Shown here one piece after another: positions 9,304 through 18,819 of a DNA stretch of 64,000 nucleotides (position 1 is the first letter of the stretch; each line of letters opens with the position of its first letter). This stretch comes from Anaerocolumna jejuensis DSM 15929 (lineage in GTDB: Bacteria > Bacillota > Clostridia > Lachnospirales > Lachnospiraceae). The translations under genes and the position numbers were made by a program. Under the pieces are notes generated by a model, which was not told the origin of the DNA, did no database searches, and saw only the letters and a list, made by a program, of their open reading frames with translations. The DNA lies in NCBI RefSeq assembly GCF_900142215.1, contig NZ_FRAC01000014.1:128468-192467 (forward strand), written 5' to 3'.

Positions 9304-10869
9304 ATGAAAAAAAGCCAAAAGAAGGGAACCAGGCTTCATTATAACTATTTCTTTGTAATGAGCATGATTTTTATTGCACTTATTGTTGTATCTGCCAGGA
9401 AAGTGCAGGCAACCGAAAATGATGTGATAGTTTTAGATCAATATCACTCAACAGCAGATTATAGATATCAGAATCAAGGATTAGGTGAATATTTTTACGA
9501 TATCTACCCCAATCCCTATAACTTGGACTATAAAAAATTTATGAAATTTACCTATGTAATTTCAGATGACAGTGTATTTGGCCTAAAAGCAAATACGAAC
9601 TCCCAGGCAGCTTCATTATTACTGGCTGATGCCTCCGGAAATGCCCGCTCGATTTTGCCTTACAACATTTCAGTGTATGCATTAGGTCCCGGAACCGCTA
9701 CACTAAAGGTATATGACGGAAAGAAACTTGTTGATACATTTAATATTATCGTACTTGCTGATAATATTTACTCCCCCAGCAGTTACGTCGATATGACGGA
9801 AGATAGTAAGGGGAATTGTATTTCTTATACGGATACCAAAACAGCTAAAATTACAGCTGCAGATATTAAAAAGGAAAATGATCTGATTAAGAAATTTATA
9901 AAAATAGCGGCAGATCCGAAAAATACGACAACAAGCCAGCGTATCCATGCGGCATTAAATGCTGTCATCAACCATGGCAGTACACAGATTTTTGATAAGA
10001 ACTATAAGGAATTAAATTATCTTTCATGGAAAAAAGGCATTACTCTGGAAGGTAAATATCGAACGGCGCATTCGATGCTGATTGAAAAACAATCTCTTTC
10101 TTTGGGTTTTGCAATTGTTAATAAAGCTGTTTTGAATAATCTTGGTTTTAATTGTACAATTGAACAGCCGGATGGCGGTCAGATAAAATATGGCTGTGAT
10201 GTATGGAATTCTGTGGAGTTAAATCAGTATGTCAGCAATTCTGATCAAGACGAAACAGCAGAAGATAATGCAGGTATAAAGTATGCGGGTTATATTGATT
10301 TTGGTGCAGCCGCCAAATTGCTGTCCGACGATGATTTTAGCAGAACAGATGCCGATCTCATATATCGTAAAGGGCACTTGCCAGCATGGATAGTCGGTGA
10401 GGATACACAGCAGCAGGTGATCAGAGTTGGAGATACTCAAAAACTATCGGCATGTGATTTAAACAATAATATTTATTCTTCCGATACTTCTGTGGTAACA
10501 GTCCAAGATGGCAGCATAACAGGCGTAAATCCGGGAGTAGCTGTCGTTTACCGTTATAACGATACCTATTGCGATGTGTTTTATGTGCTGGTGAAGAAAA
10601 AGGGCTCTGTTAAAACTATAAATTCCAAGATATATACAAAAGCGACGAAAGAATATTTTAAGTCCTCTGACTATGCTCCCTATATAAGAGGCGGCCAGTC
10701 AGATTTATATCAAAGGAAGGATTGGGAGGCATTAAGGCCCTTTTACCTTGAGCAGATATTTGGTAATGGTTCGAAGCTGACAACAAAATATTCGAAGGGT
10801 AAAATTGAATGTTATCTTACTACTGAAAATGAATCAACCCTGATATACACTGCTGGATCAGGGGATTAA
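9304..10869 (+). CDS. Secreted protein with Ig-like segments and a degenerate transglutaminase-like region
   Basis: 521 aa with an N-terminal signal sequence (hydrophobic FVMSMIFIALIVV, cleavage near VQA). A short Ig-like strand motif (LGPGTATLKVYDGKKL) is at about 120-135 and another BIG2-type segment (TGVNPGVAVVYRYN) near 405. Between them, residues about 220-340 follow the layout of a transglutaminase-like fold (AHSMLIEKQSLSLGFA, NNLGFNC, DVWNSVELN, YIDFG), but the expected catalytic Cys and His are replaced by Ser/Leu and Asp. This points to a non-catalytic binding module, an inference from motif order only. GGGG-type SD just upstream. Confidence 0.65.
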   Translation: MKKSQKKGTRLHYNYFFVMSMIFIALIVVSARKVQATENDVIVLDQYHSTADYRYQNQGLGEYFYDIYPNPYNLDYKKFMKFTYVISDDSVFGLKANTNSQAASLLLADASGNARSILPYNISVYALGPGTATLKVYDGKKLVDTFNIIVLADNIYSPSSYVDMTEDSKGNCISYTDTKTAKITAADIKKENDLIKKFIKIAADPKNTTTSQRIHAALNAVINHGSTQIFDKNYKELNYLSWKKGITLEGKYRTAHSMLIEKQSLSLGFAIVNKAVLNNLGFNCTIEQPDGGQIKYGCDVWNSVELNQYVSNSDQDETAEDNAGIKYAGYIDFGAAAKLLSDDDFSRTDADLIYRKGHLPAWIVGEDTQQQVIRVGDTQKLSACDLNNNIYSSDTSVVTVQDGSITGVNPGVAVVYRYNDTYCDVFYVLVKKKGSVKTINSKIYTKATKEYFKSSDYAPYIRGGQSDLYQRKDWEALRPFYLEQIFGNGSKLTTKYSKGKIECYLTTENESTLIYTAGSGD

Positions 10870-10945
10870 TAATTCCGGAATTCAAACATTCTTTCTGTCT
10901 GAAAGCAAATGTTATAAAATTTAAACTATTAAAAATTTCTTTGAT

Positions 10946-11008
10946 AAAAGCCATATATAAATAAGATAACCGGCATCAGCCATCCTTCTTTTATATATAT
11001 GGCTTTTT
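10946..11008. terminator. Bidirectional terminator-like hairpin between convergent genes
   Basis: AAAAGCCATATATAA (10946-10960) pairs with TTATATATATGGCTTTT (10991-11007). A/T-rich flanks on both sides suit termination of the forward secreted-protein genes and the reverse cupin gene. Confidence 0.65.
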
Positions 11009-11077
11009 AACTTATATTTTATATAAATGTCTTTTTAAGTTTTTTATTAATACTTGCTATATCCTGCTGCTTTTTTC

Positions 11078-11509
11078 TCATTTTTTATTTACGGCATTCC
11101 TGCTAAAATACAAATCCCCGATTTTTTCCATCTCTTCTGCTTCCAGTTTAAGAGTAGGCGAATTAAGGTCCGAAGTATCTCTATTTTCTACAATTAGTAC
11201 CATTCCCTCTTTGTCCAGGGTATGTGTATGCCAAACTCCTCTTTTTACATTATATAATTTCATTGGTTCCATAGCTACCCCATCCATATTATTGATGGCC
11301 TCTCCGGTTCCTCCGGTAAAAAGAGTACAGTTTCCGGCAAGCAGTACAAATACTTCATCAGATTCATTATGCTTTTGCATGGTCTTTAAATTCGGAACCT
11401 CCAGTTCCTCACAGTACCGGAGAATTGCCACTCTCCAGCTCATATAATCAATAACCGGCTTATATCCTTCTCCCTCATAGGAGGTAATATCAATATATTG
11501 TTTCTCCAT
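11078..11509 (-). CDS. Cupin-like small protein
   Basis: 143 aa. A small beta-barrel metal-binding protein pattern is visible: KHNESDEVFVLLAGNCTLFTG resembles the first cupin motif and KRGVWHTHTLDKEGMVLIVEN the second (His in WHTHT). The ATG at 11509 (MEKQYIDI) is chosen over the upstream GTG because AAAGGTG sits 9 bases before it. It lies 139 bases after the GH94 gene on the same strand. Cupins of this type often act as sugar isomerases or ligand sensors; the reaction is not evident. Confidence 0.7.
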   Translation of the reverse strand: MEKQYIDITSYEGEGYKPVIDYMSWRVAILRYCEELEVPNLKTMQKHNESDEVFVLLAGNCTLFTGGTGEAINNMDGVAMEPMKLYNVKRGVWHTHTLDKEGMVLIVENRDTSDLNSPTLKLEAEEMEKIGDLYFSRNAVNKK

Positions 11510-11648
11510 GTGCCCTGTCACCTTTCCTCATTTATAATGTTTTGCCGTATCCGGTGAATCCTTCCACCAGATTTCAATTTCCTAATTCCTGTATATTGAA
11601 ATTCCTATTGGCAATTACTTTACGGCAAATTATTTTTTAACTTGTATT

Positions 11649-14366
11649 CTAAATCAGGTCAACTCTTATTCCGTGAACAGAATTGCTGTCCAGCTTCTGA
11701 ATCGCCTCCCTGGAAAGGACAAATTTCTCAGCCTCATTCCCTAACGGCTCCTTATCCAAAGCAGCAGCTCCGATATGATATTCACCGAATTCTTTCCCTT
11801 CCCTGTTTATATAGGTTACGGCAAAGCTCCTGCCGCCGAATTCAAAGGATACCTCGGCCTTTCCCTCTTCATCAAACTGCTCCTTTAACAGCTTTGGCTC
11901 CAGAAGGAGTGCGCCGTAATCTCCCTTCACTCCGAACATTTCCGTTAATACGGTAAGCAGCAGCCAGCTTGCCGAGCCTGTCAGGTAGTGGTACAAGCCC
12001 CTGCCGTTATCCCCGATATATTCCGGAATTCCCGGATATATCCTGCTCTTTTCGAAATCACTTAAATGGGAATAGAGGCTGTTTATGACCTTATAGCCTT
12101 CCTTTATAAAATTCCTCTGGTAGAGGGCATTGCCATACATAACTGCCATATGGGCAAAGACCGCTCCATTTTCCTTGCTGCCGTAAGCAAAGCCGAACAT
12201 TCTGCCAAGGTCAGTCTTTAATTCATGGAAGTCGGTATTAAGCTTATAGCCTCCCAGCTCTTTGGCATACAGGTACTTATCTGCGGCAGCTGTAATGTCC
12301 TTTACCTGCTCCTTTTCGGCAATGCCGGACATAATGGTGAATACCTGGCCTGTCAGCATCATACGGACGCCTTTCGGATTATCGCCTTCCACTCTTCTTC
12401 CGTTATTATCGTAATAGCTGTTGTACCAGGAATAACCCTCACTGTCACTAATCCACTCTGTTTTCCTGATGTGTTCTTTTATCCAGTTTCCCTTCTTTAT
12501 CAGGTTTTCTGCAAGCTCTGACAGGGATATCTCCTTTTTCCTTCCGCTTACGGTATGTCTTACCTTATCACAATAGCTATGTAAGAGCTCTGCCTTTGCC
12601 TTGCCGTCCTCATAAAGCTCCTCCTCGTTCCGAAGGAGTATAAATAATTCCTCAAGGAGGGATACCTTCTCCATGCCCTCCTCTTTTAGATGGCGGAGCA
12701 TCTCACCTAGCTGCACCAGATTCTGGCCGTAAAGCGCACTAAAGGCAACGCTTTCTCCCCGCTCCTTTGCCATATCAAGGGCATCGTTCCAGTCAGCCCC
12801 CCGAAGGCGCATATGGTTATGTTCTCCCACATCGTAAAAGGCGGTCAGAAGCTGTATCAGCACATGCTCCAATACCGTACCCTTATATTCGGCCTGCTCC
12901 TCTGTCCGGAGGCTATTACCGTCCTCCGCCTTCCACAGAAGGTCTTTTTCTTCTCCTCTTACTGCCTGAGGGTCTTTAAAATAAGTATTTTCCTGAAATA
13001 AAAGTCCTGTATCGCCAGTCTGCATAATGTAGAGCCTGGTGGTCAAAAAGGGCCATACGCCGTGATCCATCCATACTCTGGTAATGTTATTCCTGTCTGC
13101 TATAAATTCACCCTGCTCTGTGCCAATAATTGTGGCATTGCTTCCGTCTGCACGGACTCCTGCATAGTTAGACCACAGCATTTCCCTGACACCCTCTGGG
13201 TTCATGATAAGCAGCGCCAGGCAGTCCTGCCATAAATCCCTCCAGCCTCTTCCGCCTTTTCCGTAGTCATGGTGGGGAAGGAAGGAACAGCCGTAAATTC
13301 TGCGAAGTATGGGCTGGAAGTCCACCCATTGCATCCATGCGTCAAAATTCTTGGAAGCGGTATGGTATTTGATATTCAGCTTCTCCAGCCAGCTTTTTTT
13401 CGCTTCTGCAAGGGCTTTCTCAGAATATGCTTTGGAAAGGTAAGGCTTCGCCTGGGATAGAAAATCTTCTTTGCTCTTCCCATAGCCAATTACTACGATA
13501 TAGGTTTTTTCTTCCCCTTTTTTCAGGGTGCAGGTCTCATAGGCAATACCTCCCAGGGTCTCATAGCCATCCTTATGAAAACCTGCTTTTACCGGTTCCT
13601 TCTCTTCCAGCAGGGCTCTGGGGTTAATAAGAGAACCCCCTTCTCCAATAAAATCTTCTATTACCGGATAGAAGCCTGCGGGCAGCTCCGGTGCCTCACC
13701 CTCCATATGTGGTGCAGCTTCCGCACTTCCCGCTACGCCATATACGACTTCATTCTTCCTGTGTCCTCTTTCATCAAAGGTCAGGGTAGGATTTAGCAGA
13801 ATACCCTCCTTTACCGTTTCCATCCGGTGAAGCAGGGAGGTTACATGCCTATGGTCCCTGATATTATCCGCAGACCGTCCATATAACGGAATTGCAGCAG
13901 TGGGAGTTATGGTGATATCCTCAAAAGGAGCCCTTAAGGTCACCAGCATAACCTCCAGGGTATCCGCCAGGGGGACAAAGGAGGTGATTTCTGCTTCTAT
14001 CCCATACTCTTTAGAGGTTCTCTTTACTGTATGCCACATCATTCCTGCCATCAGGAGGGTTTTATCCTTTTCCTTGCTGAAAAGCCCTGCTTCCTGCCAG
14101 GCAGAAGCTCCTGCAGCCGACCAAAGCCCTTTCTCTTTAATATTGACCCAAAAGTTTCTGGTGCCTTTTTTATCATGCAGCTCTTCACTGCTTACAGGGG
14201 CCAGTAAAAACGTATTCTGCCCCATTTTATTATCTCCTCCAAGACTTGGTGTAACACTTGCCATGACTCCCTTTTCATTTGCCAGGGGAAAATACAGATA
14301 CCCCGTTAGCTCAGGGTCTTTCAGGCTAAATGTCCCGTTCTCATCCAAATATTGATATCCTTTCAT
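11649..14366 (-). CDS. GH94-family glycoside phosphorylase
   Basis: 905 aa. Family members cleave beta-glucosides with phosphate to give a sugar 1-phosphate, saving ATP for intracellular disaccharide or oligosaccharide use. Visible family blocks are the N-terminal YLYFPLANEKGVMASVTPS, the catalytic-domain RGWRDLWQDCLALL, ATIIGTEQGEF, the LRGADWNDALD motif that holds the general-acid Asp of the family, and GYSWYNSYYDNNGRRVEGDN. The start ATG at 14366 has AGGAGAGG, better than the upstream ATG at 14423. No signal peptide, so cytoplasmic. The N-terminal block reminds me of the beta-1,2-oligoglucan phosphorylase group, but I cannot settle the substrate. Confidence 0.82.
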   Translation of the reverse strand: MKGYQYLDENGTFSLKDPELTGYLYFPLANEKGVMASVTPSLGGDNKMGQNTFLLAPVSSEELHDKKGTRNFWVNIKEKGLWSAAGASAWQEAGLFSKEKDKTLLMAGMMWHTVKRTSKEYGIEAEITSFVPLADTLEVMLVTLRAPFEDITITPTAAIPLYGRSADNIRDHRHVTSLLHRMETVKEGILLNPTLTFDERGHRKNEVVYGVAGSAEAAPHMEGEAPELPAGFYPVIEDFIGEGGSLINPRALLEEKEPVKAGFHKDGYETLGGIAYETCTLKKGEEKTYIVVIGYGKSKEDFLSQAKPYLSKAYSEKALAEAKKSWLEKLNIKYHTASKNFDAWMQWVDFQPILRRIYGCSFLPHHDYGKGGRGWRDLWQDCLALLIMNPEGVREMLWSNYAGVRADGSNATIIGTEQGEFIADRNNITRVWMDHGVWPFLTTRLYIMQTGDTGLLFQENTYFKDPQAVRGEEKDLLWKAEDGNSLRTEEQAEYKGTVLEHVLIQLLTAFYDVGEHNHMRLRGADWNDALDMAKERGESVAFSALYGQNLVQLGEMLRHLKEEGMEKVSLLEELFILLRNEEELYEDGKAKAELLHSYCDKVRHTVSGRKKEISLSELAENLIKKGNWIKEHIRKTEWISDSEGYSWYNSYYDNNGRRVEGDNPKGVRMMLTGQVFTIMSGIAEKEQVKDITAAADKYLYAKELGGYKLNTDFHELKTDLGRMFGFAYGSKENGAVFAHMAVMYGNALYQRNFIKEGYKVINSLYSHLSDFEKSRIYPGIPEYIGDNGRGLYHYLTGSASWLLLTVLTEMFGVKGDYGALLLEPKLLKEQFDEEGKAEVSFEFGGRSFAVTYINREGKEFGEYHIGAAALDKEPLGNEAEKFVLSREAIQKLDSNSVHGIRVDLI

Positions 14367-14509
14367 GTCCTCTCCTATCCGCTCTTCAATCTGAAATAAA
14401 ATCGTTTCAATTAAATTTTGCATTACGATGCATTAAAGTGTGTTCTTCATTGTCCATTGTCTACTAAATTTCTTATATTTTCTTTGCTATAATAGAAATT
14501 ATATATAAT

Positions 14510-14546
14510 ATTAATAAAAAAAACAATCTAATTTTACTTAGATTGT
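14510..14546 (-). terminator. Reverse-strand terminator
   Basis: ACAATCTAA (14523-14531) pairs with TTAGATTGT (14538-14546), followed on the reverse strand by a run of eight T. It would back up termination of the ppx-ppk transcript before the GH94 gene. Confidence 0.7.
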
Positions 14547-14717
14547 CCGCTTCTTTTTATTATAAAACTGCATTTATTACTTATTTTCTCATATTTGTAA
14601 TGCTTTTCCAAACGGACCTAAAGCCTTGAATGCCAGAAGCTTTTTTCATTCACCAAGCCCTTACGCACTGATAAACACTGCATTTTCAATCACTTTTAAT
14701 CATTTTTAATTATTTTC

Positions 14718-14763
14718 AATCAAAAGAAACTGCCGCAATTTTATTCAGTCCTTTTGCGGCAGC
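14718..14763 (-). terminator. Terminator directly after ppk
   Basis: CTGCCGCAA pairs with TTGCGGCAG; the reverse-strand product is followed by TTTCTTTTG. It lies 28 bases after the ppk stop codon. Apart from two hairpins, the 14367-14790 gap is A/T-rich with no gene. Confidence 0.75.
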
Positions 14764-14790
14764 CTCTCTTACTTTAAAAATGGTATTTTA

Positions 14791-16926
14791 TTATTTTTTT
14801 GATTTTTTTATGCTTCTGATTCTTTTAAAAAAACTGGTGATATAGTCTTTGGGAGCTGTATTTTTGCCCTCTTTCCTCAATGCCTCTTCTATAAAGCTTT
14901 GCTGGGCATCTAAAGGAATACCGCTTCCCCCGGTCTTTTGATAAGTTCCGTCACGTTCCACTACTCTTGCCTTTACGTTATCGGAAAACATCACCTCAAG
15001 AATATGGTAAAGCCTTTGCCTGATATCCTCATCCATAATGGGGCATGCAATTTCCACTCTTCTTCTGGTATTTCTGGTCATCATATCCGCCGAGGATATA
15101 TAAAGCCTGGCATCCTTTCCCTTTCCAAAGCAATATATTCTGGAATGTTCAAGAAAACGTCCTACTATACTGTATACGGTTATATTTTCTGTCTTCCCTT
15201 TTATTCCCGGAAGAAGACAGCAGATGCCACGGATTATCAGCTTCACCTCAACCCCAGCCTGAGAAGCTTCGGAAAGCTTGCCCATAATTTCCTTATCCGT
15301 CAGGGAATTCGATTTCATAATAATGCAGGCTTCCTGTCCCTTTCTTGCCTTATCCGTCTCATTATCAATCAGGGCCAAGATATTGCTTTTAAAGAAATAG
15401 GGTGCCACAAAGAGATTGTTATAATTTCCCTGCAGATTTGCTATGGACATATTTTTAAAGAATTCATTGGCTTCCTGGCCCAGCTCCTGGTTAGCTGTAA
15501 TAAGCGACAGGTCGGAATACAGCTTTGCGGTTTTTTCGTTGTAATTGCCTGTCCCAATCTGGGTCACATAAAATACCCTGTTTCTGTCCCTTCTGGTTAT
15601 CAGACAGATTTTACTGTGTACCTTAAAGCCTTCAAAGCCGTAAATCACCGTACAGCCGGCATCTTCCAGCCTCTCCGCCCATTCTATGTTGTTCTTTTCA
15701 TCAAATCTTGCCTTTAATTCCATAAGAACGGTTACTTCTTTGTTATTTTCCGCTGCATTGCAAAGGTAGTCAATAATTCTGGAATTTCTGGACAATCGGT
15801 ATATTGTAATTTTAATGGAAATGACCGCAGAGTCCTGGGCACTTTCTCTTAACAACTGAAGAAAGGGCTCCATCTGGTCGTAGGGGAAGAAAAGCAGGAT
15901 ATCCTTATGCCTGCATTGGGCAGTGATACTCTCATTACTGCTCAGATAGGAGGGAAACTGCGGTTTAAATTCAGGATAGCTCAGCTGTTTTATCAGGGAT
16001 ACCCCTATGTGACTATGCAGGTCAAAGACATAGGACAGTACTAACGGTGCTTCACTTACAAATACCTGCTCTTTTGTCAGATGGAGTTTGGACAGAAGAA
16101 AATTGCTCAGATCCTTGCTTAAATGTCCCTGTACCTCCAGCCTTACAGGAGATAACCGGGACCGTTTTTTAATGACTTTTTTCATACGCTCCCTGAAATC
16201 GTCATCCACCTCGAAGATTTCATCCTCCGGGCTGATATCCGCATTTCTGGTAACGGATATGATAGCCGCACATTCTATCTTATACATACCGAAAATATCA
16301 CCTATATGCTCCAACACGACCTTCTCTGTCATGATATAACTGGTTTCCGTACCGGTCAGCATAAAAAAGGCTGGCAGGGACTGGGAAATCGGGATCAGCC
16401 CGAATTTCGTGGATTCCCCTGTGAACTCACAGATGATATAGATACTTTTATTGCTGAGATGGGGAAAAGGATGTCTGGAATCGATTACCTGGGGCGAGAG
16501 TATGGGCATTATCTCATCCTCAAAAATCTTATCCAGCTGCTTTTTCTCATTTTTTTTCAATTCATTACTATCCAGATTACGTATTCCAAATTCACGGAGT
16601 TTCTCTTCTACCATCAGGTAAACTCTGTCTCTTTCCTTATACAAGGGGACTGCTTCCTGAAAGATAAGCTCCAGCTGCTGTCCGGCAGTCAGTCCGGTCT
16701 TATCGTCCACGTTGTTATCCATATACATAAGGTCAGTTAGGCTCCCCACTCTTATCATGAAGAATTCATCCAGATTACTTGTGAATATGGAGATAAATTT
16801 CAGGCGTTCATAAAGAGGCACAGACTCCTCCTCTGCTTCCTCCAAAACCCTGCGGTTAAAGCGAAGCCATGAAAGTTCCCTGTTTTGCATAAAGGAATTT
16901 TGGAAATTATTTTCCGGATGGGGCAT
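14791..16926 (-). CDS. ppk: Polyphosphate kinase 1
   Basis: 711 aa. Makes inorganic polyphosphate from ATP reversibly through a phospho-histidine. N-terminal domain begins QNRELSWLRFNRRVLEEA with SNLDEFFMIRVGSL. The autophosphorylated His is in GFKVHSKICL (about residue 437), the second conserved His in RFLEHSRIYCFG, and ELKARFDEKNNI supplies conserved Arg/Lys. The start ATG at 16926 is preferred because AAGGAGA is 8 bases upstream; the ATG at 16932 would be too close. Its start overlaps the end of ppx by 20 bases, so translation is probably coupled. Confidence 0.96.
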   Translation of the reverse strand: MPHPENNFQNSFMQNRELSWLRFNRRVLEEAEEESVPLYERLKFISIFTSNLDEFFMIRVGSLTDLMYMDNNVDDKTGLTAGQQLELIFQEAVPLYKERDRVYLMVEEKLREFGIRNLDSNELKKNEKKQLDKIFEDEIMPILSPQVIDSRHPFPHLSNKSIYIICEFTGESTKFGLIPISQSLPAFFMLTGTETSYIMTEKVVLEHIGDIFGMYKIECAAIISVTRNADISPEDEIFEVDDDFRERMKKVIKKRSRLSPVRLEVQGHLSKDLSNFLLSKLHLTKEQVFVSEAPLVLSYVFDLHSHIGVSLIKQLSYPEFKPQFPSYLSSNESITAQCRHKDILLFFPYDQMEPFLQLLRESAQDSAVISIKITIYRLSRNSRIIDYLCNAAENNKEVTVLMELKARFDEKNNIEWAERLEDAGCTVIYGFEGFKVHSKICLITRRDRNRVFYVTQIGTGNYNEKTAKLYSDLSLITANQELGQEANEFFKNMSIANLQGNYNNLFVAPYFFKSNILALIDNETDKARKGQEACIIMKSNSLTDKEIMGKLSEASQAGVEVKLIIRGICCLLPGIKGKTENITVYSIVGRFLEHSRIYCFGKGKDARLYISSADMMTRNTRRRVEIACPIMDEDIRQRLYHILEVMFSDNVKARVVERDGTYQKTGGSGIPLDAQQSFIEEALRKEGKNTAPKDYITSFFKRIRSIKKSKK

Positions 16927-17833
16927 AGACATTCTCCTTCATAATTCTTTCGTACAAATATCCTTCCCTTACACCATATTTGCTGACGATAATCTGCTCC
17001 GCTCCGTAAAAAGCGGCAATGGTATCAACTGCAATAAGGCCTGGGATTATGGTATGGATTCTATCCGGTATTACCTGCAATATCGGGGCAATGGTCTGCC
17101 TTTTGCTATTATGGATTATAGTAAGCATTTCTTTGATATCAGAGGTCTTTACCGTAATATTTTCTTTGGGATATCCAAAAATCTGATTGCTTAACTTGAC
17201 GGCTGCACGCATGGTTCCGCCTACACCGCAGATACAAGGGGATACTTCCTTTTTCAGCTCCAGGGAATGAAGGGCTTCTGTTACATGTTCCCTGATAAGG
17301 TCTCTTTCATCCTCCTTGGGTATAATCTTCTTTACATAATTCACATACAGATTGAGGGAACCAACCGGCATACTGGTGGCATACTGAATCTGCCGGTCCT
17401 GAAAAGATACCAGCTCCGTACTGCCGCCGCCGATATCCACCAGGGTACCGGATTCACCCTGAAACACCTTAATGGCTCCCATAAAGTCAAGGGTAGCCTC
17501 CTCTTCACCGGAAAGCAATTCCACATGAAGGCCCGTTACCTCTTTGATTTTATCAATAACTTCTTTGGTATTTACAATGTTTCTTAAGGAAGCGGTAGCA
17601 AAGACATTAAGCTCCTTCTCTCCTATACCAAAGTTTGCAATATACAGCTTATACTCTTCCAATATGGAACAGGCTCTATTGATACCTGTCGAACTGAGTC
17701 TTTCGTTTTTTATGTAATTCACAAGACCAGCCATGGTTTTCTTTTCAAAGATTGATTTCAGACTGCCGTCACTCTGTTCATAGACACATAACCTCATGGT
17801 GTTGGAGCCTAAATCCACTATTGCATACAGCAT
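16907..17833 (-). CDS. ppx: Exopolyphosphatase / guanosine pentaphosphatase family
   Basis: 308 aa, the short Ppx/GppA form. Removes terminal phosphates from polyphosphate or hydrolyses pppGpp. ASKHA-fold phosphate motif 1 is AIVDLGSNTMRLCV (4-17), the acid loop is LLSGEEEATLDFMGA, and motif 2 is GTLVDIGGGSTELV. SD AGGAGG precedes the ATG. Encoded upstream of and overlapping ppk, giving one operon that both makes and breaks polyphosphate. Confidence 0.94.
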   Translation of the reverse strand: MLYAIVDLGSNTMRLCVYEQSDGSLKSIFEKKTMAGLVNYIKNERLSSTGINRACSILEEYKLYIANFGIGEKELNVFATASLRNIVNTKEVIDKIKEVTGLHVELLSGEEEATLDFMGAIKVFQGESGTLVDIGGGSTELVSFQDRQIQYATSMPVGSLNLYVNYVKKIIPKEDERDLIREHVTEALHSLELKKEVSPCICGVGGTMRAAVKLSNQIFGYPKENITVKTSDIKEMLTIIHNSKRQTIAPILQVIPDRIHTIIPGLIAVDTIAAFYGAEQIIVSKYGVREGYLYERIMKENVYAPSGK

Positions 17834-17938
17834 ACAAATCCTCCTGTCTGCCGGTGTTCAATCTACAAGCATTGTATCCCGGCATTGTTTATTTTATGTA
17901 AAGCAATTATTAAGACAGTGTAAAATCGGTACATAAAA

Positions 17939-18496
17939 CTAGTTTTTTTGTTTTAAAATGTCGTATCCTCTTGTAAGTACCTCTGATCTGATATAACGAA
18001 AAGTCTCCTCTTCCCCTTTTTCCTTTAACATGGCAAGAAGCCTTTCCAATAACATTTCCGTATCCGGATGGATCAGATAATGCTTTCTGGAACCATTAAA
18101 ATAATCCAGGGCATCACTGTCCTTGTAAGCATCCTTATGGTATATCCGGCAGGCCGCCACTCTGTCACAAAACATTTCGACCACATAATTGACAGGCATC
18201 CTCATGCCCGTCATGGGAGCACCTTCATTTAAGCTGTAATCGATCCAATACTCCAAATGATGCTTATTCCGTCCCTTATGGTGAAGCCAGGCCAGGCTGT
18301 AGCCCTTGTCTTCCCTTTCCGCATTGTTGGGACTTCTGTTTCCCTGAAAATACTTCGCGCCTACGAAAAATTCCACAGGACTGTATTTAGACATATCATG
18401 GAGAAGTCCCTGTCTGTAAAGCCCTGCTTTAAAACAATATTTCATAACCAGACGTTTGTGATGATTAATTGTTCTTAAATGCTGTAACCACTTCAT
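17939..18496 (-). CDS. DUF5662 family protein
   Basis: 185 aa from ATG 18496, which has AGGTG upstream; the open frame extends 46 codons further, but with no RBS. Conserved features are the HHK near the N-terminus, a His-Asp pair LLHDMSKYSPVEF, AWLHHKGRNKHHLEYWIDY and a His/Asp-rich core reminiscent of HD-type metal-binding proteins. I recognise this as the DUF5662 family; no function is established. It follows the ppx-ppk operon on the same strand and may share nothing with it. The upstream gap holds a structured RNA candidate. Confidence 0.75.
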   Translation of the reverse strand: MKWLQHLRTINHHKRLVMKYCFKAGLYRQGLLHDMSKYSPVEFFVGAKYFQGNRSPNNAEREDKGYSLAWLHHKGRNKHHLEYWIDYSLNEGAPMTGMRMPVNYVVEMFCDRVAACRIYHKDAYKDSDALDYFNGSRKHYLIHPDTEMLLERLLAMLKEKGEEETFRYIRSEVLTRGYDILKQKN

Positions 18497-18664
18497 ATTT
18501 ACACCTATTGCATACCGCAGGTATGCTGACAGAAAGTCTCGTTTGTTCTGCCGGCTATTCTGCTGTATTGCCACAAATAAAAAGGAGCAGAAGAATCTGT
18601 GTGTGTTATCCTTTCGTATCCGATTTTCTTTCACTCCTGTAAATTAATTTCTTTAATCAATTAT

Positions 18665-18765
18665 AACCCTGCACAGCTTATAAATAGGTTCCCCGCAGGA
18701 ATACCTATAACCACTTGGCAAGCCAAATCACTGGAAGCTGTCTCAGCCTCTGCGGCTTTTAAGTT
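18665..18765 (+). ncRNA. Candidate structured RNA, class unknown
   Basis: Over about 100 bases, ACAGCTT (18673-18679) can pair with AAGCTGT (18735-18741). This closes a junction with two inner hairpins: ATAGGTTCC/GGAATACCTAT (18684-18708) and TTGGC-AA-GCCAA (18715-18726). On the forward strand it is followed by AGCC-TCTGC-GGCT and then TTTT, a terminator-like end. It matches no riboswitch I know. It fills the 18497-18819 gap; no gene is seen there. Confidence 0.3.
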
Positions 18766-18819
18766 TGGGTTAATTATATTCTTTCATCCCTTCTAATGCA
18801 ACAACTTATACGGAAAAAA

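Noticed and set aside
11642..14355. Several forward open frames of 60-150 codons opposite the GH94 gene
   Set aside because: All are shadows of the GH94 coding sequence, with no RBS and no protein-like composition.
14938..15717. 259-codon forward frame opposite ppk
   Set aside because: Fully antisense to the ppk catalytic domain, with no RBS or recognisable protein features.
18665..18765. TPP riboswitch, suggested by a GGCTGAGA-like stretch on the reverse strand
   Set aside because: The second conserved TPP block is not present.
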